Source of the DNA: Marinobacter sp. LQ44
Lineage (GTDB): Bacteria > Pseudomonadota > Gammaproteobacteria > Pseudomonadales > Oleiphilaceae
Direction of reading: 5' to 3'
Length of the DNA stretch: 64,000 nucleotides
NCBI RefSeq assembly: GCF_001447155.2
Contig: NZ_CP014754.1
Span: 3,782,001-3,846,000, forward strand
Shown in pieces: positions 48,601 through 57,261 of this stretch (positions are counted from its first letter, which is position 1; each line of letters starts with the position of its first letter). The notes below the pieces were generated by a model. That model had not been told where the DNA came from. It ran no database searches and saw nothing but the letters and a program-made list of their open reading frames with translations. The translations under genes and the position numbers were made by a program.

Positions 48601-48775
48601 GCCATCGCTCGGGCTGGGCGCCCCGTCAACGCAATGGTGGACTCAGTTGTCCAGCGCGATTGCCGGCGGCCTTGCCTTTGCCACCCTGCTGACATTGCTC
48701 CTGACGCCAGCGTTGCTGGTATTGGGTGAGAAAGCCGGCCAGCGGGTTAGGGCGTTGTTCGGTCGGGAGTCCTGA
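45698..48775 (+). CDS. RND efflux transporter permease
   Basis: A 1,025-residue proton-driven pump of the AcrB/MexB superfamily with two large periplasmic loops and about twelve transmembrane segments. In TM4 the proton-relay pair DD of AcrB reads D-G (GMLVDGAIVVSELADR), and the TM10 lysine region reads VVNNNIILID, both typical of a non-AcrB branch. I take ATG 45698 as start; TTG 45689 would overlap the adaptor. The stop overlaps truC by one base. Confidence 0.9.
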   Translation: MRALISAAMDRSRTTMLLFLFLLLGGMAAYQAIPKESNPDVTIPMIYVSMTLEGISPEDAERLLVRPMEQELRSLEGIKEMRGNASEGHASVMLEFDAGFNPDKALQDVREKVDTARTKLPQEADEPRVNEINVSLFPVLSIGLSGPLSERELITIARRLQDAIEAIPEVLEVDIGGDREDLLEIVVDAQVLESYGIDFDQMASLVTRNNQLVAAGSLDTGNGRMALKVPGVIETIEDVMSMPVKVDGDSVVTFGDVAMLQRTFKDPTGFARINGEPALVLEVSKRSGANIIETIEKIRALIDDARPRLPDALDIRYIMDQSDEVRDILSDLLNNVMTAIVLVIIVVIATMGPRSAFLVGLTIPGAFLSGILVIWSMGLTLNIVVLFSLILVAGMLVDGAIVVSELADRNLSDGQPVKTAWVEAASRMAWPVIASTATTLAVFVPLLFWPGVVGEFMKFLPMTVLICLIASLAMALVFLPVMGGVTGGRRVHQDATEGRFMIIYRNTLGTLLRRPGLTLLGALGVIILIYAAYGRFNHGVEFFPSVEPDSAQVQVRARGDLSVWERDAIVRQVEQRLQNMPEVKALYARSMLSTSTQLAPDVIGVLQFQFNDWFTRRTATDILEDFRERTRDIPGIELEFRKQEGGPAEGKPIELQVSSMNSDELNEYVDEIQRQMRALGGFADIEDDRSLPGIEWRLQVDREAAARFGTDVLSIGSAVRLVTNGLVLATYRPEDVRDEVDIAVRVPNNWRELDHLQRQTIHTPRGQVPLSEFVSLEPGDKTGSIVRVDGQRTITIKSDVAPGRRMDEVLRSLQAEMPEPPEGVSVRFAGENEDQQQAATFLTTAFLVAVGLMLLILVTQFNSLYQTFLILSAIVLSTAGVLLGLLVNGQSFGVVMVGMGIIALAGIVVNNNIILIDTFNQMKKEGKAAYEAALETGCLRLRPVLLTAITTILGLMPMVLGVNVNLLEPSLGLGAPSTQWWTQLSSAIAGGLAFATLLTLLLTPALLVLGEKAGQRVRALFGRES

Positions 48776-49533
48776 TGACATTCGCCGACAACCCTCTTGT
48801 CGAACTTTATCGCGATCAGTGGCTGCTGGCGGTCCACAAACCGGCGGGGCTTCTGGTTCATAGAAGCCCCATCGACAAACACGAAACCGAGTTTGCCCTG
48901 CAATACGCCCGTGCGCTGAATGGCGGCGAGCATGTGTACCCGGTGCATCGCCTGGACCGGCCCACCTCGGGTGTTTTGCTGTTTGCCAGAGATCCGGAGA
49001 CTGCCCGGTTGGTTGGGCAGGCCATGATGGCGGGCGAGGTGGAGAAAACGTATCTGGCGATGGTGAGGGGGTGGGCGCCCGAGATCGGTGTGATTGACCA
49101 CCCGCTGAAAGATGAGCCGGAAGACCGGCGTTTACGTGGAGCCGAACAGCCTGTGCGCGAAGCGCTCACTCACTTCCGAAGGCTCGCAACCACTGAGATT
49201 CCCGTGGCCATTGAACGCTATCCCACCAGCCGGTACAGCCTGGTGGAGCTGTATCCGAAAACCGGCCGAAAGCATCAGTTACGCCGGCATATGAAACACA
49301 TCAACCATCCCATCATCGGTGACGCCAACCATGGTCGGGGGCGCCATAACCGGTATTTTGCTGAACGGTTTGGCGAGGGTCGGTTGATGCTGGCGGCTAC
49401 CCGGCTGTCTTTGTCGCACCCGATCTCCGGCGAGGAGCTGATTTTGGTATGTGCGCCGGAAGAGAGCTTTTCCCGGGTGCTTGAGGTGTTTTCTGAGGTG
49501 CCGTTTAACAATTGGCCAAAAGTGTTTGATTAA
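48775..49533 (+). CDS. truC: tRNA pseudouridine synthase TruC-like
   Basis: A 252-residue RluA-family enzyme, like TruC which makes pseudouridine 65 in tRNA. The catalytic aspartate lies in HRLDRPTSGVLLFA. Also seen are the opening VELYRDQWLLAVHKPAGLLVH and the KTGRKHQLRRHMKHINHPIIGD motif. The ATG shares a base with the RND pump stop (TGATG), so translation is coupled although the functions are unrelated. Confidence 0.88.
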   Translation: MTFADNPLVELYRDQWLLAVHKPAGLLVHRSPIDKHETEFALQYARALNGGEHVYPVHRLDRPTSGVLLFARDPETARLVGQAMMAGEVEKTYLAMVRGWAPEIGVIDHPLKDEPEDRRLRGAEQPVREALTHFRRLATTEIPVAIERYPTSRYSLVELYPKTGRKHQLRRHMKHINHPIIGDANHGRGRHNRYFAERFGEGRLMLAATRLSLSHPISGEELILVCAPEESFSRVLEVFSEVPFNNWPKVFD

Positions 49534-49661
49534 TAACCAAAGTGTATCTTTTCTTGTCATTTTGCGTCGATTAGTAGTGGGGGCAGGCGCCACACCAGGG
49601 CTTGGTGCATACTCGTCAATGTGCATATAAAAATATAAAACGCTTTCGACCGAGGCCCGCT

Positions 49662-51530
49662 GTGCCGAAACTCTACCCGCTGTTCTTTCTAGCACTCAGT
49701 CTTTTGCTGCCATCGTCAGTGCTGGCAGAGCCGGCAATCTGGGATAAGCATTCGAAGCGTCTGGAGCTGGCCCCGCATGTGGATTACTGGCTGGAGAGCG
49801 GGCCAGTCTCTTTTGCTGAGGTGTCCCAGTTACCCGGGGAGGCCTGGACCGGTGGCAGCAATGAAAGCCCAAACTTCGGCTATGGCAATGACGTCTACTG
49901 GTTTCGTTTCCGCGTGACCAATGTGACCGGAGTGGAAGCCGTCAACTTCATGGAAATCGGTTACCCGGTATTGGACCACATTGAGGTCTATCTCCCTGAC
50001 GCCCAGGAACCCCTGCTGCTGGGCGACAAACGGCCCTTCTACGACCGCCCAATTCACCACCGTAATTTCGTTGTGCCTTTGCTGTTGCCAGCCAATGAAA
50101 CAGTTACGGTATACCTCCGGGTGGAAACCACCAGTTCCATGCAGGTGCCGCTGACACTCTGGGAGCGGGATGCGTTTTATGCGGCAGACCAGGGCCGCAG
50201 TATGCTGGAAGGTATCTACTACGGCATTGTCCTGGTGATGATCCTGTACAACCTGTTCGTGTTCATGGCCGTCGGTGAGCGCAGTTTTCTCTATTACGTT
50301 GGCTATATCACCACCATGCCCCTGTTTTTGGCCAGCCTTCACGGGGTTGGTTTTCAATACCTGTGGCCCGAGGGCACCTGGTGGAACGACCAGTCCATCA
50401 TTGTGTTCCTGAACCTGGTTGTCGTGTTTGGTGGCGCCTTCAGTATCCGCTTTATCAGCGTTACCCGTAAGAATCATCCGTGGCTGAACCGCTGGACCAT
50501 GGCGATGGTTATGGCGGCTGGCCTTGCAGCTGGCGCAGGTTTGTTTGTTCCTTATAAACACATGATTCTGCCAACCATTCTGATAGCGGCCATGGGCTGT
50601 TCGACCATGCTGCTGTTGAGCGTCGTGCGCTGGGTAAAGAGAGACCCGGCAGCCAGGTATTACACCATCGCCTGGGTGTTCATGCTCTCCGGCGGGATCG
50701 TACTGGCGCTGAACAAATTTACATTCCTGCCGCGCAATCTTTTAACGGAAAACGCTACACAGGTGGGCTCGGCGCTTGGTGTGATCTTGCTCTCGCTGGC
50801 TCTCGCGGATCGCTTGAATCGGGAGAAAAAACGGGCCTTCGCCGCCCAGCAGAAACTCCTGCGGGAAGAGCGCAAGGCGAGACTGGCCCAGGAAAAGTCC
50901 CTGAGGGTTCAGCAGGAGGCCAATGCCATGCTGGAACAGCGTGTACAGGAACGGACCCGGGATCTGGAAAACCTGAACGAACAATTGCTGGAACTGAATG
51001 CCACGGACCCCCTGACGGGCCTGAAAAACCGGGGGCATTTCGACAAGGCGTTCCAGTCGTCCGTGGTTCATGCTTACCGGTTTGAGGAGGTCGTGTCACT
51101 GCTGGTGCTGGATATCGATCATTTCAAGAAGTTCAACGATACCTACGGCCATCTGGTCGGAGATGATTGTCTGAAAATGGTGGCCCAGTGCATCAAACGC
51201 CACGTAACACGACCCCAGGATCTCGCTGCCCGTTATGGTGGGGAAGAGTTCGTGGTATTGCTGCCGGATACCCCCGGCGAGGGCGCGGTGCGGGTGGCCG
51301 AGCGGATTCGTCAGGAAATCGAGAAGACCGCCTTCCGGGTATCCGATGAAATGCTGCACTTGACCGTCAGTGTTGGGGTGTGCAGTGTGTCACCGTCCCG
51401 TGCCGATGCCACCAAGGAAATCTTTTCCTGCGCCGACGAGGCGCTTTATGAGGCCAAGGGGCAGGGCAGAAATCGCGTGGTGGCCAACCGGCATCAAAGT
51501 CAGGCCGTCAGCGCGGGATCGTCCGCGTAG
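49662..51530 (+). CDS. 7TMR-DISM receptor diguanylate cyclase
   Basis: A 622-residue membrane-bound cyclase. A signal peptide (LYPLFFLALSLLLPSSVLAEP) precedes a periplasmic 7TMR-DISMED2 domain (about residues 30-170), seven transmembrane helices (about 180-380), a coiled coil (REKKRAFAAQQKLLREERKA) and a GGDEF domain with active site RYGGEEFVVLL. The RxxD inhibitory site (RPQD) is five residues before it. I choose GTG 49662 with GAGG upstream because the signal peptide then begins at once. Confidence 0.88.
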   Translation: MPKLYPLFFLALSLLLPSSVLAEPAIWDKHSKRLELAPHVDYWLESGPVSFAEVSQLPGEAWTGGSNESPNFGYGNDVYWFRFRVTNVTGVEAVNFMEIGYPVLDHIEVYLPDAQEPLLLGDKRPFYDRPIHHRNFVVPLLLPANETVTVYLRVETTSSMQVPLTLWERDAFYAADQGRSMLEGIYYGIVLVMILYNLFVFMAVGERSFLYYVGYITTMPLFLASLHGVGFQYLWPEGTWWNDQSIIVFLNLVVVFGGAFSIRFISVTRKNHPWLNRWTMAMVMAAGLAAGAGLFVPYKHMILPTILIAAMGCSTMLLLSVVRWVKRDPAARYYTIAWVFMLSGGIVLALNKFTFLPRNLLTENATQVGSALGVILLSLALADRLNREKKRAFAAQQKLLREERKARLAQEKSLRVQQEANAMLEQRVQERTRDLENLNEQLLELNATDPLTGLKNRGHFDKAFQSSVVHAYRFEEVVSLLVLDIDHFKKFNDTYGHLVGDDCLKMVAQCIKRHVTRPQDLAARYGGEEFVVLLPDTPGEGAVRVAERIRQEIEKTAFRVSDEMLHLTVSVGVCSVSPSRADATKEIFSCADEALYEAKGQGRNRVVANRHQSQAVSAGSSA

Positions 51531-52966
51531 TGCTGATTGCCCAAGTGTGAGATGAGGGGCAACCGATGATCTGCCTCAAGCGCGTAAGCCAGTTCCAGCA
51601 ATGTGCGTTCATCACCATGGCGGGCCATGAACTGAACGGACACGGGCAGGCCCGCGTCGGTGAGTGCCATGGGTACTGAGATCGCCGGCGCCCCGGTGGT
51701 GTTGGCCAGCGGGGTGAAACAGACGTATCGGGCCAGCCTCTCAAACAGCTGGTCAAACGGTACTGTCGGGCTCAGGTGCCCTAGCGGCGGCGTCGTCTGG
51801 CCGAGTACCGGGGTCAGCACAGCGTCGTAGTGGGCCATATGCCGTGCATACTGCTGCTGGGAGCGCTTGAGTCGCCAGAGCGCGGCGGGCAATTTCCAGA
51901 GTTTCTTCCGGAACATTTTCTCCAGCCCGTTGGTCAGTCCGTCGACTTGCCGCTTATCGAACTGAGGGTGCATCAGCTTATGCCCCTGCAGTTTCACACC
52001 GAAGGCCAGCAATCCCCAATACAGCGCAAAGTCGTCCGGGAACGAGGCTGGAATGGGAACATCCATCGGCTCGATGATATGCCCGAGTTTCTCGAGATAG
52101 CGCGCGGTGGCTTCCACGGTGTTGCGGGTTTTCGGGTCTGTCTTGTGGCCTGTCACTGAGTCCAGAACCACTCCGATCCTCAGCTGCTTTCCTGACGGAC
52201 CCTGCACATGGCCCACCCGAGGCAGGGCCGGGTTGCGTAAATACTCGTCCGCGGCTGCAATGAAGCCTGCGGAATCCCGTACAGAGCGGGTGACTACTCC
52301 GTCACTGACAATATTGATGGGCAGGGTTTTGGCGGCCTCGTTATCCACCACGCGGCCCCGGGTGGGTTTTAGCCCTATCAGCCCACAGCAGGCTGCCGGG
52401 ATTCGGATCGACCCGCCACCATCGTTAGCATGGGCCACAGGCACAACGCCGGCGGCCACCAGGGCCGCAGCGCCGCCTGAGGAGGCGCCGGAGGAATAGC
52501 GCAGATTCCAGGGGTTACGGGTGGCGGCGCCAAGGGCTGGTTCGGTGGTCGCATTGAAGCCGAACTCCGGCAGCGTGCTCTTGCCCAGACACAGGTAGCC
52601 CTGTGCCAGCATCTGCTCAGCGAACGGGCTGGTCTTGCTGGCGGTATTGCTGGGCACGGCCGCCGAGCCATGGCGTGTTGGCAGGCCCTGAACGTCGGTG
52701 TTGTCTTTGATGAACGTGGGTACACCGGCAAACGGTGCCTCAGGCTTTGTGAGGCTGCGAGCAAGCGAGAGGCTTCGGTCGTAATCCGTGGCCGCCAGTC
52801 CGTTAATCACTGGCTGTGCCATTTCGGCCCGTTCAATGGCGGCTTTCGTGACGTCCAGCGCTGACACTTCACCTGCACGAATGCGGGCCGCCAGTGCGGT
52901 TGCGTCATCTTCGCCCATGGCATCATCACGAAAACAATGGAATGGACCTTGGTGTTCGGACTGCAT
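51500..52966 (-). CDS. Amidase-signature family hydrolase
   Basis: A 488-residue amidase. The Ser-cis-Ser-Lys triad is visible: lysine in GVPTFIKDNTDVQG, the cis-serine in YSSGASSGGAAALVAAGVVP, and the nucleophile region NDGGGSIRIPAACCG. It hydrolyses an unknown amide. Its 3' end overlaps the 3' end of the 7TM cyclase gene by 31 nt on the opposite strand, so the two mRNAs are antisense at their ends. Confidence 0.88.
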   Translation of the reverse strand: MQSEHQGPFHCFRDDAMGEDDATALAARIRAGEVSALDVTKAAIERAEMAQPVINGLAATDYDRSLSLARSLTKPEAPFAGVPTFIKDNTDVQGLPTRHGSAAVPSNTASKTSPFAEQMLAQGYLCLGKSTLPEFGFNATTEPALGAATRNPWNLRYSSGASSGGAAALVAAGVVPVAHANDGGGSIRIPAACCGLIGLKPTRGRVVDNEAAKTLPINIVSDGVVTRSVRDSAGFIAAADEYLRNPALPRVGHVQGPSGKQLRIGVVLDSVTGHKTDPKTRNTVEATARYLEKLGHIIEPMDVPIPASFPDDFALYWGLLAFGVKLQGHKLMHPQFDKRQVDGLTNGLEKMFRKKLWKLPAALWRLKRSQQQYARHMAHYDAVLTPVLGQTTPPLGHLSPTVPFDQLFERLARYVCFTPLANTTGAPAISVPMALTDAGLPVSVQFMARHGDERTLLELAYALEADHRLPLISHLGNQHYADDPALTA

Positions 52967-53150
52967 GGTGTACTCCAGACTGATCAGATCGTCTAACGAT
53001 AACTCACCTGAAAACGTGATGGCATGTCATTTTGGGTATCGCGTCACATGTTCCGTTAAAACCAGCGAACGGGTGATTGATTCTGATCACTTTCAATAAC
53101 CGGAATCAGACAGTAAGCTGATAGCCAACCTGTTGAACCAGAATGCATAA
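52967..53150. other. Intergenic region between amidase and ICMT-like gene
   Basis: 184 nt between divergent genes. It is more AT-rich than its surroundings. A TGATTCTGATCACTTTCAAT stretch near 53078-53097 may hold promoter or operator sequence for either gene. I see no gene or clear hairpin. Confidence 0.3.
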
Positions 53151-53531
53151 ATGGATCTGATTGAACCCGCTGTCCGAACGTTTCTCGGCATCTTTTTTCT
53201 GATGATTGGCCTGCAGTTCTCCGCCAGAACACTGGGCTTATACGCCCGTATGGGGTTCAGTCACATTCATTACGGTGCCCGGGGTAAAGCCACCTGGTGG
53301 CATCGCCATATCTTCAATGTCTTTCGGGCAGCGATTCTTCTGGTGTTTCTGGCGGTTATGACCGGGCAGTTGGGTTTTTTTCTGGCATTGCCCAGTGCGT
53401 TTTCGCTGGTTTGCCTGGTGGCGGGTGTGCTGGTGATTACCCGCCAGGCAAAAGAGGAAGAAAAAGCCCTGGCTCAGCGCTTTGGCCAGGACTATGAGGT
53501 TTACCGGGCAAGGGTGCCCCGCTGGTTCTGA
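53151..53531 (+). CDS. Small membrane protein with ICMT/PEMT-like C-terminus
   Basis: A 126-residue protein with three hydrophobic segments. It ends in TRQAKEEEKALAQRFGQDYEVYRARVPRWF, closely matching the C-terminal signature of isoprenylcysteine-carboxyl/phospholipid methyltransferases (E-E...F...Y..Y...V.RW). The family is usually 150-200 residues; the upstream cofactor-binding half with its conserved His/Pro region is short or missing here. Methyltransferase activity is therefore uncertain. Confidence 0.6.
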   Translation: MDLIEPAVRTFLGIFFLMIGLQFSARTLGLYARMGFSHIHYGARGKATWWHRHIFNVFRAAILLVFLAVMTGQLGFFLALPSAFSLVCLVAGVLVITRQAKEEEKALAQRFGQDYEVYRARVPRWF

Positions 53532-53540
53532 CGTCTGTCG

Positions 53541-54323
53541 TCAGGATGCCTGTTTTCGGGCGTCTTTGATCACATCGTAGGCGTGGCTGATTTCACGAGT
53601 GCGCTCTTCCGCCATCTCCCGCATGCTCTCGGGCATGCCGCGCCCGGCCAGTTTATCCGGGTGGTTCTCACTCATCAGCTTGCGGTAAGCGCGTTTGATC
53701 TCTGCATCGGAGGCAGAGGCGGATACCCCCAGTACCTTGTAGGCGTCCTCAATCTGCTGCCCCGAGGAGTAGTTCGGGCTGCCGCCGGCATGCCCGGCAT
53801 GGGCGCCGCGCAGCATGGCTTCCAGTTGGTCTACCTGGCTTTCTGGCAGGCCAAGGCCCCGGGCAATACGCACCAGCATCTCGTGCTCGGCCGGGTGCAC
53901 CTGGCCATCCGCGGCCACCGCCGACACCTGAACCTGCAGGAACATCTGCAGAAATGCGGGCTGGCGGCCGGAGTTCTGCAAAAAGCGGTTGAGCTCCGCG
54001 TCCAGGTCGAAATCCGGTTGCTTGCCACGGTTGAAGGCGTCCCGGGCGATGGCTTTTTGCTCTTCGTTCAAACGAAACCGTTCAAACATCGCCTCCGCCA
54101 GTTGAATCTCGTCCCGGGTCACCACGCCGTCGGCCTTGCACAGGGCGCCCATGACGGCAAACACAGATTCAACGAAGTTGTTTTGCAGGCTCTGAATCTT
54201 GCCTATCAGCCGGCTCTTCATCCGCTGGAACAGGAATGCACCAATGGCAGCCCCCACCAGGAATCCCGGAAACCGGCCAAAGGCATAACCGATCAGGCCA
54301 CCGAAAATCATTGCGAACAGCAT
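53541..54323 (-). CDS. djlA: DjlA-type membrane-anchored J-domain co-chaperone
   Basis: A 260-residue co-chaperone. One N-terminal membrane segment (MLFAMIFGGLIGYAFGRFPG with glycine repeats), a TerB-like helical domain (about residues 45-160, VFAVMGALCKADGVVTRDEI) and a C-terminal J domain with the essential HPD in RKLMSENHPDKLAGRG. It recruits DnaK to the inner membrane. It is convergent to the ICMT-like gene with 9 nt between. Confidence 0.93.
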   Translation of the reverse strand: MLFAMIFGGLIGYAFGRFPGFLVGAAIGAFLFQRMKSRLIGKIQSLQNNFVESVFAVMGALCKADGVVTRDEIQLAEAMFERFRLNEEQKAIARDAFNRGKQPDFDLDAELNRFLQNSGRQPAFLQMFLQVQVSAVAADGQVHPAEHEMLVRIARGLGLPESQVDQLEAMLRGAHAGHAGGSPNYSSGQQIEDAYKVLGVSASASDAEIKRAYRKLMSENHPDKLAGRGMPESMREMAEERTREISHAYDVIKDARKQAS

Positions 54324-54373
54324 TCAGATATCCTTAGCGAGTAAATCAGTCCGTAGAATATACGTGTTTTTGG

Positions 54374-57175
54374 TCAGGGCTTCATGAACAGGCTTTCATC
54401 CACCGGATCAATCTGTTCCGGCCGCAGGTGCTGTTGCGCGTAGGTCAGCCAGATACGGGACTGCAAAAACAGGTTAAAGGTGTCCTTGTCCAGGTGCCCC
54501 TTGTCCACCATAATCGCCATCAGCCCCAAGGATTCGGAGAGGGTTTTACCGCGTTTGTAGGGGCGGTCTACCGCGGTGAGGGCTTCGAATACATCAGCGA
54601 TTGCCATGATTTTTTCCGGAATGCTCATGTTTTCACCCGTCAGCCTGCAGGGGTAGCCATGACCGTCCATTCGCTCGTGGTGGGTGCCGGCGAGCCTCGG
54701 CACATTGGCCAGTCGATCTGGCAGCGGCAGGGCATCCAGCATGCAAATGGTCTGCACGATATGCTCGTTGATTTTGAATCGCTCTTCGTCGGTGAGGGTG
54801 CCATAACGCACCGTAAGGTTGTGCAGTTCACCCCGATTGTAGGCGTGCTCGGGCAAGGTCATATCGAACCCCCAGCGGTTACGGGGGTCGTCTTTGCGCA
54901 CCGGGGGAAGTTTGTCGCCCCAGCTGCGCAAGTGGCCGGGTTTGTCAGCCAGCAAGGTTTCCATAACGGGTAGCTCGGGTGTTGGCTGGTGTTCCAGAGC
55001 TTGCTGTTCGTCGCCGGACAAGCCCAGGCGATCGTTAAAGTTCCGTAGCCAGGTGCGGCTGCCTATCTCGTGAATGCGCGCGACATCGTCATCCGACATG
55101 GATTCGCTGCCTTGATTGACCCGCGCAAGAAACGCGAATTCCTCCTGCAGGGTTTCTTGCAACTGATCCCGTTGTTGCCGCGCCTCGTCAGAATCTTTCC
55201 CTTCCAGGCACGCCTTCAGGTACTGGATGTCGGCATCCCGGTGTAACACCTCAAAACGGGTTCGGATTTCATGTATCCGGTTGTGAATGGTCTCAAGCTT
55301 GACCGCCTTATCAACCACATATTCCGGGCTGGTTATCTTTCCGCAGTCGTGGAGCCAGGCGGCCAGGCGGAATTCATAACGTTCGTCTTCGGACATCCTG
55401 AAGCGTGCAAACGGGCCGTCACTGGCGCTCTCAGCCTGTTCAGCCAGCATCTGTGCCAATTTGGGCACCCGCTCGCAGTGGCCCCCGGTGTAGGGGGATT
55501 TGGAGTCGATGGCGTTGGCCACCAGTTGAATGATGCCGTCCAGCAGGGCCTGCTGGCTTTCGATCAGCTCACGGGTTTCGATGGCAACGGCGGCAGAACC
55601 GGCAATCTCGTCAACAAACTGGATCAGGTCATCGCTCAGTTCTGTTTTGTCTCCGTGCTCGATCTCGATAATCAACACGCCAATCAGTTTGCGGCGGCGG
55701 TTGCGGAGAATGGCAAACACTGAGTGGCCCGGAATGTGGCTGCGCAGAACACGGATCAGTTCGTTGTCATCGGCGGCAGGGGGGATAGAGCTGAGTGCAC
55801 TGGGTATTTCAAGGCCGCCATTCACGGTCAGTTCGAGTTTGTGATCGTGAATGTTGAACAGATAGATCGCGCCGAGTTTCTGGCCCACGATGCTGACGAT
55901 CTGCTCGAGAATATCCTGCAGCAGCTGGTTCAGGTCCTGGCCGCGGTTCAGTACGGTGGAAATGTTCTGGAAGCTCCGGATGGTATGGGCCATGTCGTCC
56001 AGCGCAATGCTCAACTGCGACGCCTCACGGATGTGAGACTCGGAACGAACCTTTGTATCGAAACGGAAGCGTGACAGCTGGCTGACTCTGTCTGTCAGCT
56101 GCTCCAGCGGCTTGCCCACCTGGCGCCCCATAAACCAGCCGATGACCAGCAACAGCAGGGCGATGGCGCCGGCAATGAGGGTTTGCCTGGCCAGTGCGGC
56201 CCAGACTTCTGCAAGCAGTTCATCAGAGGGAATGGCAATCACAATCGACAGTGACTCATCCGGCAGTGCATCCAGAGCCACGGCAACGCCATACCAGTCA
56301 CGCCCCTCTGCGGAAAAACCGCCGACGCCCCGTTCCGTTTGCTGCAGCCGGGCCGTTTGGATAACGGCACCGGCCTCTTGCTCAAACTCTGAACTGGCCA
56401 ATAACTGCCCTTGATCATTGATGATGGCGATCTGGCTGCCGGGCGTCTGGCGCAGTTGGGCGAGCTGGGCGCCAAGATCGTTCACCGTAACGTCAATGCC
56501 AAGGACCGTGGAAGGCTGTGCACTGGCCCGCTGAGACAGTGTCAGTCCGGTTTCCTGAGTGGTAAAGAAGACGTATGGCGCGGATAGCTGCAGTTCGCTG
56601 ACGCTCTGGGCTGCCTGATACCATGGCCGTTGGCGGGGATCGTAGTCATAACTTTCCAGCACCCGATGCTCAATCAGGTTTAGCCCCGTATCGTAGAAAC
56701 GCCATACCCCAACCCGTTGCTCACCTTCCCGTTCGAGGCTTTGCAACAGGAAGTGGCTGCCAGTGGGAGCATCCGGAAACTGCACGGACCCTGAATTGCT
56801 CAAGGTGCGGAAGAGAAAGAAATCGCCGTCGCCGAAGCCGGCGTAAATAGCACTGACGATGGTGCTGCTGGACAGGATGTCGGCCAGTACCGACAGGCGC
56901 TCAAGGCGCTGGTCCAGTGTGGTTGCCGCCGTTAACGGGTCATGTCGGAGCACCGCAAGGGCGGTGGACGGAGGCTGGGTAATGGCGTTGATTCGGTCAT
57001 CCACGCTGGTGGCCAGTTGCCGTGCTGTGGCCTCGGCAGCCGTCAACTTGGCCTGTTCCATGCCCCGAAAACTCTGGCCCACCAGCACGACAGTGAGAAT
57101 GAGCATGCCGAGGGTGATGGCGGAAGCAATCAGGAAAGCGAGCGAAACCTGGGCGGTCTGGCGGTTCAACAGCAT
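54374..57175 (-). CDS. Cache-GAF-HD-GYP sensor phosphodiesterase
   Basis: A 933-residue membrane sensor predicted to degrade cyclic di-GMP. An N-terminal membrane helix, a periplasmic dCache domain (about 40-320), a second helix (LIAGAIALLLLVIGWFMG), HAMP-like segment, GAF domain (about 400-550) and HD-GYP domain follow. The HD is in LHDCGKITSPEYVVDKAVKL (near 606) and HHERMDGHGYP near 829. The 220 residues between them exceed the usual ~60, indicating a ~150-residue insertion rich in charged residues. Confidence 0.88.
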   Translation of the reverse strand: MLLNRQTAQVSLAFLIASAITLGMLILTVVLVGQSFRGMEQAKLTAAEATARQLATSVDDRINAITQPPSTALAVLRHDPLTAATTLDQRLERLSVLADILSSSTIVSAIYAGFGDGDFFLFRTLSNSGSVQFPDAPTGSHFLLQSLEREGEQRVGVWRFYDTGLNLIEHRVLESYDYDPRQRPWYQAAQSVSELQLSAPYVFFTTQETGLTLSQRASAQPSTVLGIDVTVNDLGAQLAQLRQTPGSQIAIINDQGQLLASSEFEQEAGAVIQTARLQQTERGVGGFSAEGRDWYGVAVALDALPDESLSIVIAIPSDELLAEVWAALARQTLIAGAIALLLLVIGWFMGRQVGKPLEQLTDRVSQLSRFRFDTKVRSESHIREASQLSIALDDMAHTIRSFQNISTVLNRGQDLNQLLQDILEQIVSIVGQKLGAIYLFNIHDHKLELTVNGGLEIPSALSSIPPAADDNELIRVLRSHIPGHSVFAILRNRRRKLIGVLIIEIEHGDKTELSDDLIQFVDEIAGSAAVAIETRELIESQQALLDGIIQLVANAIDSKSPYTGGHCERVPKLAQMLAEQAESASDGPFARFRMSEDERYEFRLAAWLHDCGKITSPEYVVDKAVKLETIHNRIHEIRTRFEVLHRDADIQYLKACLEGKDSDEARQQRDQLQETLQEEFAFLARVNQGSESMSDDDVARIHEIGSRTWLRNFNDRLGLSGDEQQALEHQPTPELPVMETLLADKPGHLRSWGDKLPPVRKDDPRNRWGFDMTLPEHAYNRGELHNLTVRYGTLTDEERFKINEHIVQTICMLDALPLPDRLANVPRLAGTHHERMDGHGYPCRLTGENMSIPEKIMAIADVFEALTAVDRPYKRGKTLSESLGLMAIMVDKGHLDKDTFNLFLQSRIWLTYAQQHLRPEQIDPVDESLFMKP

Positions 57176-57261
57176 GGGCGAGCCTTAATTGGAAAACAGG
57201 TATCCTGAGTGTAGACGCTGACCGCCGAGGTGTTTCGAATGTTGATGAAAATGATCAGCTT

